Positions 55,301 to 64,000 of a DNA stretch of 64,000 nucleotides are shown piece after piece. Source of the stretch: Dactylonectria macrodidyma (Eukaryota > Ascomycota > Sordariomycetes > Hypocreales > Nectriaceae); assembly GCA_020744425.1 (NCBI GenBank), contig JAGMUV010000032.1, positions 310,001 to 374,000 on the forward strand, written 5' to 3'. The stretch's first letter is position 1. Each line of letters opens with the position of its first letter. The notes under the pieces are model-generated. The model was not told the DNA's origin and did no database searches. It saw only the letters and a program-made list of their open reading frames with translations. A program made the position numbers and the translations under genes.

Positions 55301-56123
55301 GAATGCGGGCGCCGGTGCTTTCCACAAGCAGGCTCGCCTGTTGAGGCGTGATGGTGTCAAGGACCGTGTTAGTCACCTCCGAGGCCATGGAAACGACGGC
55401 ATTCTCTTCCAGGCGGGCGACAGCAGCCACCAGGTCGGGGCTTGGGTCATCCGGCGCATAGGCGTAGGTGCTGTCAGGCTTCTTCAGCGCAACACAGGTA
55501 GAAGACCAGCCACTGGTAATGGCGGCCGCGGCCGGCTCCTCGAACCACCCGAGCAGGGTCGCACGACGGGCGAGGTATTTGGCAACCTAGGTCGCGTTAG
55601 GCTTTTCCGGTCATGAGGGGAGCCGCAGGTTGGTTGCTGTTGCGGACAGATGCATAGGCAGGGGTGAAGGGGTATAAAGTCGGGGTAGGTTCATGAAAAG
55701 ATTGGGGGTCCCAGCAAGAAGGAAGACAAGATTGGCAGGGTAACCCTCAACGTGGTTACCCTGTGTGGGCAGGGTAACCCTCAACGTGGCTACCCTGTGT
55801 GGGCAGGGTAACCCTCAACGTGGCTACCCTGTGTGGGCAGTGCATGGGGTGAATAAGACGAGAGATAGACATGTGTCGACAGGACTCACCATTACCGGCT
55901 CCCTGGCATCGGGGGGACTCATCACAGGCGTCCCCGACAAGGAGCTGTGACCGGACCGTGACGGAGGGTATCCTCTCAAGGGCCGCTCCGGAGACTGATG
56001 AGAAATGACTGAAGGAAAATCACCTCCTTCGAGCTTCTTCAGCGTCTGCGGATCGGCAGAAGGACTGGGATGCGTAGGCGCAATGGACTCGCGGAAGCGA
56101 GAGCGCATCTTCTCGGAGGCCAT
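52378..56123 (-). CDS. GT2-family polysaccharide synthase-like membrane protein, intact
   Basis: Ten exons: 56123-55890, 55586-55146, 55099-54746, 54673-54626, 54573-54538, 54480-54396, 54331-54244, 54184-53156, 53099-52993, 52934-52378. The total is 2979 nt, 992 residues in frame. The N-terminal soluble region has SLVHSTSSCIVVQERCVLIW. Membrane helices come next (IGIVMILVILTQ, FFFIVVVSSVFQLLL). The catalytic GT2 domain has VFINDDG (Asp458/459), IIDCDTR (Asp615/617), HVSEDFDISLR (Glu717-Asp718) and ELNRWEKYAYG (Arg-Trp 756-757), the DD, DxD, ED and xxRW signature of processive synthases. About five C-terminal helices follow. It probably makes a beta-linked wall or capsule glycan at the plasma membrane; the product is unknown. 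Intron 1 (303 nt) holds a minisatellite. Confidence 0.88.
55735..55838 (+). repeat. Minisatellite, three copies of 34 bp, in an intron
   Basis: Unit GCAGGGTAACCCTCAACGTG then GTTACCCTGTGTGG, repeated three times. Each unit contains inverted GGGTAACC/GG(T/C)TACCC, so it can fold. It lies wholly inside intron 1 of the GT2 gene. Confidence 0.85.
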
Positions 56124-57479
56124 TGTTGGATAGGGGCTTGCACGCAGGGAAAGCTCGCACGCAGGAATCCTTTTCCAAACAAACCTGAAGATCTGCCTCG
56201 CGGGAGGAAAGGGGAAAGCCTTGGGAAGAAGACGGAAAATAAGTCAAGTTAATCTGGCCAAGAGGCAAGCCGAAGGCGAACGGCCCTAGGTCATGTTATG
56301 AAAGTTACCCTTCGGACCGTGGTCCAGATTCGTGAGCCTGAGGGGCATTACGCCTCGTTTGGGCGTCGAAGGAGCTCGTGTCCCGGTCGGTGGCCTGCAT
56401 TGCGCTCGACTCGCCTGCTCTCAGCCAACCTGGCAAGGCTCTAGATTACCCAGGGGTCCGGTGAGATCAGAGAGCTGACACTGCCGAAGCTGGCACGCAA
56501 CCTCCGCCTTGACCTGACAGCAAAGCAACCGCTACCAGATAGGGAAGCTGGTTAGTTGCCAGCTGAACCAAGGTTCGGGACCATCGAGGCCCGTGGCGGT
56601 CCTGCCGTCAGCAGCTAGATGGAGACAATCATGCTGCAGTTTATCAATACGTAGCTCCGCGTCGATAATGGCAACGCTAGGCAGCCAGGAGGACATGGTC
56701 AAGACAGTTGGTGCGGCCATCACTGCAGGTAACTAGCAAGGGGTTTGCAGAGAGGTTGCAGAGAGCGTCAACTCAGTACCGTATACGAGAGGGCCAATCA
56801 AGCTGTGTTCCTCTTTTCTTTTCCGGCTCGAGAAACAGCCACCAACCAGATGATGGATAGGTAGCTGTTTTTCTCCGGTTTCTTTTTTGGCGACTGGATG
56901 GTGTTCATGACGCTGACTGTACGGCAGACTCAGCATTGATCCGTATTAAGGATCCCATGCTAATAGCAGCCTGTTCCTGAGGTAAGACAAGGCTTAGGCT
57001 GCGTTGCCCGCTGTGGATCTACCCGATACCCCACGCTGGCAGTGAACGACCGCAGAACCTTGTCCACGACCCATTGCATTCCGCCAGATCGATAAGGTCA
57101 AAGCTACCTTGAGAGAGAAGATGCCAACTGCCGGGCCCCTTAATGGAGCCCTGTGCCGAGGTCCGCGTCATATGTACCATGTCTAGGGGAAAAGCTTTAT
57201 TGACCTTGGCACGCTCGGCAAGCTGACTCTGCATTAGTGAGTCAATGATAGCCAGGGGCAGCGAAGCGTTGGCCTCGGCGACTTGAGACAATGGGAGAGT
57301 GTGAGTGCTCAACCTGGGACTCAACCAACCGGCCACGGTTGATTGCTCTATCTCACCTACAGACGACCATTTCAAAAGTCTTTGCCTGCGCTAAGGACTA
57401 GCGCAGCGGGAAAAAGCAAATTACTAGGGTAAATGTATCAGGCTGTTCTCTCATGTACCTACCGATCCGTCCGACCCCC
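56124..57479. other. Intergenic, GT2 upstream region
   Basis: No supported g ene. Open frames here are short and without motifs. The GT2 start is preceded by a Cys/Arg-rich leader with no clear TATA. A short hairpin GCGCTAAGGACTAGCGC (57388-57404) lies just beyond the transposase stop. Confidence 0.45.
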
Positions 57480-58652
57480 CTAGTACTCATTTCCACCGTC
57501 CAAATCGATGATTTTCTGGATATGACGAGGGATACGTTCAATCCAAGCCTGAATAGCTTCCTGCGGCAACTCCTCCCAAGCAGCTTTCCAAGCTTTGACT
57601 GCGTCATGCCGTGACTTAGGCGCCCCTTTTCTCGTAGTCCGTCTCTTCATCCATGGCCAAGCCGGCTCGATTGCATTAAGGTCTGGTGAATTGGGGCGCC
57701 AAAGCAGCCGGGTGATGCTATTCAGATCATAGCACCGTTGCTGTATGTAGTGGTTATGTGCCGGAGCCTTATCTTCTTGAACCAACGTGCCCGGCCGGTC
57801 CTCGGCGCATTCCAAAGCAAAAGGAAACATCTTCGGGATCAAAATCGAATTCTGATAGCGATACCAGTCAATCACGCCATTCGTAAGTTCCCACTCTTCC
57901 AGGAAGATAGGGTCGAGTTCCTCGTTCATTTTCGCGATAGCTTCATCAGCAGCCTTCTTCTCAGCTGCGGTCTCTGGGCCCCAGCAGTGGTGAGGGCCCT
58001 TCTTATCATAGGAAAAGCAGCCCCAGAACATGAATTCAGAAGAGCCCTTCCACCTCTCCCGGATACAGCTTCGAACCAGGGCCTCAACTGACTTCCTCCA
58101 CACACGATAGCTTCCACGCCGATGAAGCAGAATAACCGAAGTCTCATCAGACCAAATGACGTTCTTCCAGTCCTCCAAAGTCCAGTGGCGATGGTCAAGA
58201 CACCACTGTAGGCGTTCCTGCTTCATCTTCCTCGTCAGTCCAGGCTTCCTGGTCGGCTTCGTCTTTCTGAACCCAGCTTTCCTTAGTATTCGCCACACAG
58301 TGACAGCTGAGATCTCGATTCCATCGTTGCTGAGCTCCCCAGCGATATCAGCACACGTTTTTTCCCGGCCAAATCTATCCCGGCGCACCTTAGTGATAAT
58401 CTCTATTCGTGCCTCATCTGTCTGCTTCTTAGGACGCCCGGAGCGGTCAGCATCGCGAAGAAATTCGTCTCGAAGGGTCAACGGTTGATGATTTGGGTCA
58501 AAACCGCGTTCAATGGCTCGGGCGTAGATGTCATTGATCGTACGGACTGAAAGACCGGTTATTTCCGTGACTTGAGCTGTTGTTTTGCCTCCAGACGGGC
58601 TCTTCAGGGTGACTACAAGAGCCCGGGTCGCGATGTCTGTTTTTTTCGGCAT
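57480..58652 (-). CDS. Tc1-type DDE transposase, intact
   Basis: 390 residues, single exon. A paired HTH N-terminus (TAQVTEITGLSVRTINDIYA and a GRPKK hook) is followed by the second HTH (AVTVWRILRKAGFRKTKPTR). The DDE_3 catalytic domain has VIWSDETSV (Asp), LVQEDKAPAHN (Asp) and NSPDLNAIEPAWPWMKRR (Glu), with 34 or so residues between the last two acids. The C-terminus is short. It resembles fungal Tc1/mariner (Ant1/Impala-like) proteins in length and layout. Inverted repeats were not firmly identified: GCGC-rich ends near 57400 and 58970 are the only candidates. The frame is complete, so it could be active. Confidence 0.85.
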   Translation of the reverse strand: MPKKTDIATRALVVTLKSPSGGKTTAQVTEITGLSVRTINDIYARAIERGFDPNHQPLTLRDEFLRDADRSGRPKKQTDEARIEIITKVRRDRFGREKTCADIAGELSNDGIEISAVTVWRILRKAGFRKTKPTRKPGLTRKMKQERLQWCLDHRHWTLEDWKNVIWSDETSVILLHRRGSYRVWRKSVEALVRSCIRERWKGSSEFMFWGCFSYDKKGPHHCWGPETAAEKKAADEAIAKMNEELDPIFLEEWELTNGVIDWYRYQNSILIPKMFPFALECAEDRPGTLVQEDKAPAHNHYIQQRCYDLNSITRLLWRPNSPDLNAIEPAWPWMKRRTTRKGAPKSRHDAVKAWKAAWEELPQEAIQAWIERIPRHIQKIIDLDGGNEY

Positions 58653-59650
58653 TTTTTGCTGTTGGGGCGGTCAAGATGAGGGAAAAACGAAGGATCAACA
58701 AAGAGCCTCAACAACAGGGCCACTATTAGGTCAACTTCCACCAACAACACGGCACGCAGTTGTGGCGTGCATGTTAAAAAAAGATGGTGGCGGGTTGGTC
58801 GCCGCGTGCTTAGGCGCATGAACTGGGGAGCCAAAACGCAACCCTGCGCACTCCAATTCGAGCTGTCGACTTGGCTGACGCCCACTCACCCTGGAGCCAA
58901 CGGAGTACTACGTCGTACATACGAAGTACAGGACCCACTCAAATGGCTTTTGAGTTGCTCTGCGCGCTAAGGTGCTTATGCTGACCGGGGAGGAGCTCTT
59001 TTGACTCCATTATCAGAGCCTCAGCGCTTCCAACAGTCCCCTGCAATCCCCTGCATGCAAGCCACCATGTATGCACAGATAGGCATGGCTCTCGGCTGGA
59101 CGCATGTGCTGTATCCATATCTCGATGACAGATCGGGATCCTCACCTTCCGGACCCGGTCTGGACGCCTAGAGGCTGTCGTAGTGCTATCGAAGCCTAAT
59201 ACCTCGTCGTCTTGTACACAATGCCTCGTGGCCTAGGCATCCCTTTGCCCCTACCCCTCTACCCCTGTCCCTAGTCGACCAGGGTTTCCGCGAGGTGGTA
59301 TCTCGGTCCAGGACTCCAGGCGGCATTGAAGTCATGGTAACGAGGCAATAGCATTCTATAGATCCATTGCCATGTCATACTTGGCTGCATTTCAGCTGAG
59401 GTCTCGAGCGCCATATCAAGGTCTCGGCCACCTGGGTATCTTCAACCCTGGCTGGTGTTATTGCCCTTGAGTGTTCGGAGGCCCAAGCCTAGCTCCAACC
59501 TTGTTTGGCTTCCAAGAACAAGGCCCTTCAGAGCGGAGCACTGTTTCCATATCATCGCGACTTCCTGGGACCAAGTCAAGAGTCTTCTCTCTTGGCATCC
59601 GGCTCTTGGGCACCTCGAGGCTTCACACATTGGCTGCTCCCACTTTGACA
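58653..59650. other. Intergenic, upstream of the GH16 gene
   Basis: No supported gene. It includes the 5' flank of the Tc1 element. A pyrimidine-rich stretch and several short frames lack motifs. Confidence 0.45.
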
Positions 59651-61922
59651 ATGGAATCCTCGAGGACGGTCAACTATACTGTCGAGGAACCCGCCTCGAC
59701 ATCGGTAAATCCCACTGGAACACCTGGCAATGACTCGCCTGAAAACCCATTCGCAACTCCCATTGCCGCGACACCAGTTGCGCCCTCTCTGACGTCCCGA
59801 CGAGCGACGTATGGCCGAACTGCCTCGGCATATGAGGGTGCGTTGAATCCGCACGAGGCAGCTCTCGCTTGTGTTGAGTTTGAACTGACCCAAACCAGTC
59901 GCAGGGCCGTGTCGGCGCTTCAAGAGCAGCCGACTCATTGGCGATTTCGAGAAGCCATGGCTCAACAAGTCGAAGAGGGAGATCAACTGGGACAGCATCA
60001 TCTTCTACGCGTCCGTTTTCATCGGTCTCGGTCGGTTACCACCGTTTCTTTGACCCCTCTGTGGTCGCCTCCTTGCCCACATCTTTGCCCATCTATCCGA
60101 AGCGTACGCTGACCATTGTCCTCTACTCAGCTATCGGCGCATACCTTTGCTGGAATGCCACCCGTGGAGTGCCCAACCAAGATGTGAGTGCAACCCAAGG
60201 CAACGAGGCGACTTACACCCAAGACCCAGGCTGACGGAGAGGCGCAGTACTGCCTGATTATGGACGATCACTTCGAGAACATGGACAATTGGAACTACGA
60301 GGTGCAGATGAATGGATTCGGGTATGTTGCATTGCCTCCCCTTGATCGAGCATTGACGGGGGTCATTCGTTGGAACTTATCTCGGGTACTCAAACCCCCT
60401 GGTCGCGAACAGCAGGGCTGACGATACTGCAGTACCGGGTCCTTCGACTGGACCACCAAGGACAAGGCCAATTCGTACATCGATGCGGAGGGGCTGCACA
60501 TTGTGCCAACCATGACGCTCGAGAGCACCGACATCACCTACGAGCAGCTGGTCAACGGCCACACAGTCAACCTTACGACGGATGGTCGCGCCGACGGCAA
60601 GTGCACGGCGGACCAGACGCAGGCCGTCGACATGGACGCGCGATACCCATGTGCGGCCGTCAGCAACGCGACCAAGGGCCAGATCATCAACCCGGTGCGG
60701 TCGGCGCGGCTCACCACCCGAGGCAAGAAGACGATCCGGTATGGACGGGTCGAGGTGACGGCTCGCATGCCGCGGGGCGACTGGCTGTGGCCGGCCATCT
60801 GGATGATGCCGCAGGACAACGTCTACGGCGAGTGGCCCAAGTCGGGCGAGATCGACATCATCGAGAGCCGGGGCAACGACGCGCAGACGTACGACATGGG
60901 CGACAACCTCGTCTCGTCGGCCCTGCACTGGGGCACCGCCTCGGTCAACGATCGCTGGCGGAGGAGCTACGGCGAATGGGGCGGCAAGCGAGTTCGCTAC
61001 AGCGACAAGTTCCACACATACGGGCTGGAGTGGAGCGAGAAGTATCTCTTTACCTGGCTCGACGGCCGGCTTCGGGTGAGTTGCAGCGTGTTGTGTTGGT
61101 TCTTGTGGTGGAGTTGCAAGCTGTGTTTCTGCTTCTAGCGCGGCGTGGCGACTCTTCCCCAGACCTCTTCTATTGCCCCTACGACAAGTTCCCGTCAGCG
61201 GCGTCTGTGCTTTGCGCGGTTCCATAAGGCTACACTACGAGCGGGCTGGTGGCGATTAGCTTGGTTCCGGGCGACGATGCGGCTCGCCGCCGTTGCACAC
61301 TTTTCCCAGCTACCATTACACCACGCAATTGAATCGGGAGAGGACTCTGCTAACCCCAGCCGTCAATCTGCAGCAAGTCATCTTCTTCGACTTTACCAAG
61401 AACAAGAACCTGTGGACGTACGGCGAGTTTGCCGGGTCGTCCGTCAACGGTTCCGTGCCTGTCGATCCCTGGAGCAGCACGGGACGCGCCAACACACCCT
61501 TCGACCAGTCCTTTTTCCTCATCCTCAACGTTGCCGTCGGTTCCACGAATGGCTGGTTCCCGTAAGTCTAAATACATGCTTCTTGACCACCGCGGCCGAC
61601 ACACACAAAGACTCTCACACCCACACATTCACACACCCACTCCCCCCACCCTCGCCTTTTCCCCTCGTCCCTGGCAGCCTTGTCCCCCCCAACCTCACCA
61701 TTTCAATTTTTTCCTCCTTGTTTCCTTCTAGTGCCCGTTTGACTAACTCTGATCTTTTACTGCAGCGACGCCGTTGGCGGTAAACCCTGGGCCGACAACA
61801 GCGAGACGCCCATGCGCGACTTTTGGAAGTCCAACTCGACTTGGCTGCCGAGCTGGGGTCCCAAGGAGGAGCGTGGCATGGTCATCAAGTCGGTCAAGAT
61901 GTGGCAGGAGGGAAAGTGCTAA
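59651..61922 (+). CDS. GH16 beta-1,3-glucanase-like type II membrane protein, intact
   Basis: Seven exons: 59651-59837, 59905-60030, 60131-60183, 60248-60321, 60433-61075, 61374-61561, 61766-61922. The total is 1428 nt, 475 residues. The Ser/Thr/Pro-rich cytosolic N-terminus is followed by FEKPWLNKSKRE and one membrane anchor formed across an exon junction (SIIFYASVFIGLAIGAYLCW). The luminal GH16 domain starts YCLIMDDHF. The catalytic motif GEIDIIE gives Glu286, Asp288 and Glu291; the flanking WPAIWMMPQDNVYGEWP is typical of GH16 glucanases and glucan-binding relatives. The end is WGPKEERGMVIKSVKMWQEG. It probably remodels beta-1,3-glucan in the wall or secretory path. The donors are GTGCGT, GTCGGT, GTGAGT, GTATGT, GTGAGT and GTAAGT; intron 5 is 298 nt. 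Confidence 0.88.
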
Positions 61923-61933
61923 GCGACCTGCTT

Positions 61934-62087
61934 CTGCTTCTTGTTGTCTGCTTCTTGTTGTCTGCTTCTTGTTCTCTGCTTCTTGTTCTCTGCTTCTTGT
62001 TCTCTGCTTCCTGTTCTCTGCTTCTTGTTCTCTGCTTCTTGTTCTCTGCTTCTTGTTCTCTGCTTCTTGTTCTCTGCTCCTTGTTCT
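61934..62087 (+). repeat. Minisatellite, eleven copies of 14 bp, after GH16 stop
   Basis: Unit CTGCTTCTTGTTCT repeated from 12 bp past the GH16 stop codon, hence in its 3' UTR. Pyrimidine-rich on the plus strand. All frames are open through it, producing artificial long ORFs. Confidence 0.9.
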
Positions 62088-62546
62088 TCTTCTGCTTCCT
62101 TTTACTTTGGGTGCGCGCGCACGAATGCATCGCGCCGAATTAGAAAGGCCCCCCAACAGAACCTTAGTACCGGGGAACTGTTATCACACACACCAAGTGG
62201 GGACCGACAGGGGAGACAATGTTACGGAGGAAGAGCTCAAAAGTCCGTGCCGCGCTAAAATCAAGAAAAAGCAAAACGTCCCCAAAACTGGGCTAAATAC
62301 AAGAAGTACTTCAATCCAATCTAGCACTGCTAAACGCTAGCAGGCTACAGCAGATTCTAGTGAGCGACTAACTAGCAAGCCTCGCCTACGCCCTCTGAAG
62401 TTATAGGCGTGTTAGGCGAAGGGCCTTCTGGAGCAGATGGAGCGTGATGTATCCCAAGTAACTAACAGGGGTTGCCGGATGTGGCGTAATTAGCCCACGG
62501 CAAGGACTTTTGAGCTCTTCCTCCGTACATTGCCGGGATTGACCAT
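62088..62546. other. Intergenic, no gene
   Basis: Between the minisatellite and the piggyBac-like end; nothing recognised. Confidence 0.5.
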
Positions 62547-64000
62547 CCCTTTGCAACAGCTAAGGCATACTGGCCGTACCGACCCACTTTTTACCCCGCT
62601 TTTAGCGCTCGCAGGAGGTGACATGCTCGTAACCTTCAGCATCATCAGAATCAACACCACCAAATTTACTATGTATGCGATTAATTTGATACTCAAATGG
62701 CAGCGACACAACACAGCGTAGTAGCGAAGGCCTTTGACGAGGGGCTTTGCATCTGCCTAGACCAGTGCCGGCGTGAGCAGGCAGCTGATAGCACCTGCCG
62801 GCCGGCTATGCCGCCAACATTACAACGCGGCTACAACTTCCGGCCTTTTCACATCCCTCAACGTAGCCCTGTCATTGCAACCCTTCCTTCTACGCCCTTG
62901 TCCCTTTTCCAGCTTTTTGTACCTGAAATGCTAGTTGAGAAATGGGTCAGCTACTCGAATCCAGAAATTACATCGATTTCAGCGTCTGGACAAGCACCAA
63001 GACCTACGTCATCCGCTGAAGTATTCATCTGGCTTGCTATCGTCATTTACTTAGGTCTTCATACAGAAGTTGCTATTAAGGACCATTGGGTGACTGCAGC
63101 TGAAGACTCACAGCAGCCAAAGCATCCTATTGTCAAATACATGACCTTCGAGCGATTTCAACACCTCTATCGCTGCCTCCGACCGTACAACAAGGCCGTG
63201 CCTTTAGAAGCAGAAAACGGCATCGCGAAGAACTTTAAGAAGGTCAATGAGTGGCCTGAGTGCATACAGGAGGTGTTTACGAAGCTCTTTAAGCCAGGCA
63301 CACATCTCGCTGTAGATGAGTGCATCATCGGCTTCACAGGGAGGGCAAGAGAGACGGTCACCATTAAGACCAAGCCGACTCCAACAGGCTTCAAGGTTTG
63401 GGTTGTGGCACAACGAGGCTATTTCCTGCGTTGGATTTCGCATACGCCTTCTAACGCCTTCGGTCCTGTGAGCAAGCGACTGTCTCGGAGATCAGGGCCA
63501 GCCAAAGCAGCCCTCAACCCGACACAGAGCGTGGTTGTTGCCCTAGTTAACCTGCTGCCAGATGCCATATACCACGTCTTCCTCGACAACCTATTTTCCT
63601 CGCCTAAGCTCTTCCGGGTCCTCAGGCAGCGAGGCTACGGGGCTACAGGCACCTGCCGCACTAACTGTGGGCTGTATAAACCCCTAGTGGTGCTCAAGAC
63701 CCAGGATGAGCAAGGGAAGCTGCCTTGGCCCTGGAACCAGCTTGAGGCTATTCCCACGAAGGATAATCAGGTCTGCGATCCGTGAGACACATCTCTTAGT
63801 ATTTCCCTTACTAACTTGTCCTCTGTGGCCGCAGGTCAATCAAATCGCATGGAAAGATAACGCCCTAGTGCTACTATTGTCAACGGTATACACAGGGCAC
63901 GAGATCGAACAACGCATCCGCCGGCGGCCGACATCAACACAACCTCGCGCACGGCAAATGAAGCGCTTTTTTGGTGACAGCCCTGTGCTACAGGTTTGGC
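62547..64000 (+). mobile_element. piggyBac-like element, cut by window end
   Basis: Starts CCCTTTGCAACAGCTAAGGC preceded by AT (62545-62546), the same start as the fragment at 12203. It carries a transposase gene open to the window edge. The 3' repeat is outside. Confidence 0.8.
62697..64000 (+). CDS. piggyBac-like transposase, open to window end
   Basis: Exon 1 runs 62697-63770, a 64-nt intron (GTCTGC...CCGCAG) spans 63771-63834, and exon 2 runs from 63835 past the end. The DDE_Tnp_1_7 core reads HPIVKYMTFERFQHLYRCLR, GTHLAVDECIIGFTGRA (first Asp), TGFKVWVVAQRGYFLRWISH, IYHVFLDNLFSSPKLF (second Asp), GATGTCRTN, then NQIAWKDNALVLLL. The third Asp and the Cys finger lie beyond the window. The intron sits at the same codon as in the element at 16.8-18.8 kb. 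No stop or frameshift so far, so a complete gene is possible. Confidence 0.85.

Noticed and set aside
55735..55838. Possible CRISPR-like direct repeats
   Set aside because: Units are contiguous without spacers, inside a eukaryotic intron.
57388..58975. GCGC-rich ends as Tc1 inverted repeats
   Set aside because: TAGCGCAGCGG and TTAGCGCGCAGAG agree over too few bases to assign with confidence.
60001..60120. Frameshift in the GH16 gene at the membrane anchor
   Set aside because: A 100-nt GTCGGT...CTCAG intron with a CTGAC branch restores a good membrane helix and the frame, so the gene is intact.
61934..62143. Overlapping ORFs encoding Ser-Ala-Ser-Cys-Ser-Leu type repeats on both strands
   Set aside because: They are translations of a 14-bp minisatellite in the GH16 3' UTR, open in all frames.
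1..64000. Heavy RIP across the region
   Set aside because: Several transposons keep fully open frames and normal base composition, so strong genome-wide RIP is not evident; only isolated C-to-T type stops were seen.

Overview
The window is chromosomal DNA of a filamentous ascomycete, most likely a Sordariomycete. The evidence is short (46-111 nt) GT-AG introns with CTNAC-like branch sites, hydrophobins, a DUF3176 membrane protein, GH5 and GH16 glucanases, a ten-exon GT2 glycosyltransferase, and a transposon set typical of such fungi (Fot/pogo, piggyBac-like, hAT, Tc1, Tad-like LINE, Helitron, solo LTRs, a MITE). The genus cannot be fixed from sequence alone. This is a transposon-rich accessory-type region: about half of it is mobile DNA, and several host-type genes carry a single disabling change.

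Layout. 1-4.4 kb: an internally deleted Helitron, a broken hAT and a dead LINE 3' end. 4.5-12.1 kb: host genes on the minus strand (DUF3176 protein, a truncated membrane protein, a GH5 glucanase); the first and last have one in-frame stop each. 12.2-19 kb: a piggyBac fragment cut by a complete pogo element, then a BTB/POZ gene split by a complete piggyBac-like element. 20.3-24 kb: a protein rich in SUMO-type motifs and an rve-type integrase gene. 24.2-38.3 kb: a nested block of truncated pogo, a second Fot-like element, an apparently complete LINE with intact ORF1 and ORF2, another pogo split by a solo LTR, an inverted LTR fused to a 5'-truncated Helitron, and a pogo remnant. 40.3-45 kb: two divergent hydrophobin genes with a MITE between them and a second SUMO-motif protein. 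46.4-52.2 kb: an intact pogo and a hAT deletion derivative carrying a truncated LINE. 52.4-56.1 kb: intact GT2 gene. 57.5-58.7 kb: intact Tc1-type transposase. 59.7-61.9 kb: intact GH16 gene. 62.5-64 kb: a piggyBac-like element running off the window.

How it fits together. The clearly intact host-type genes (GT2, GH16, one hydrophobin) act at the cell wall or surface. The damaged ones (GH5, the second hydrophobin, DUF3176, BTB) suggest relaxed selection. Target-site duplications give relative ages: pogo went into piggyBac, piggyBac into BTB, the LTR into pogo, the full LINE beside pogo, and a truncated LINE into hAT. Elements with open frames throughout (two pogo, one Tc1, one LINE) are the youngest and could still be active. 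The most unusual signals are a piggyBac-like element flanked by AT rather than TTAA, a fixed 17-bp repeat architecture inside four different pogo ends, LINE tails that echo their target sites, a conserved LINE 3' UTR hairpin and a LINE RNase H domain without most of its catalytic acids.
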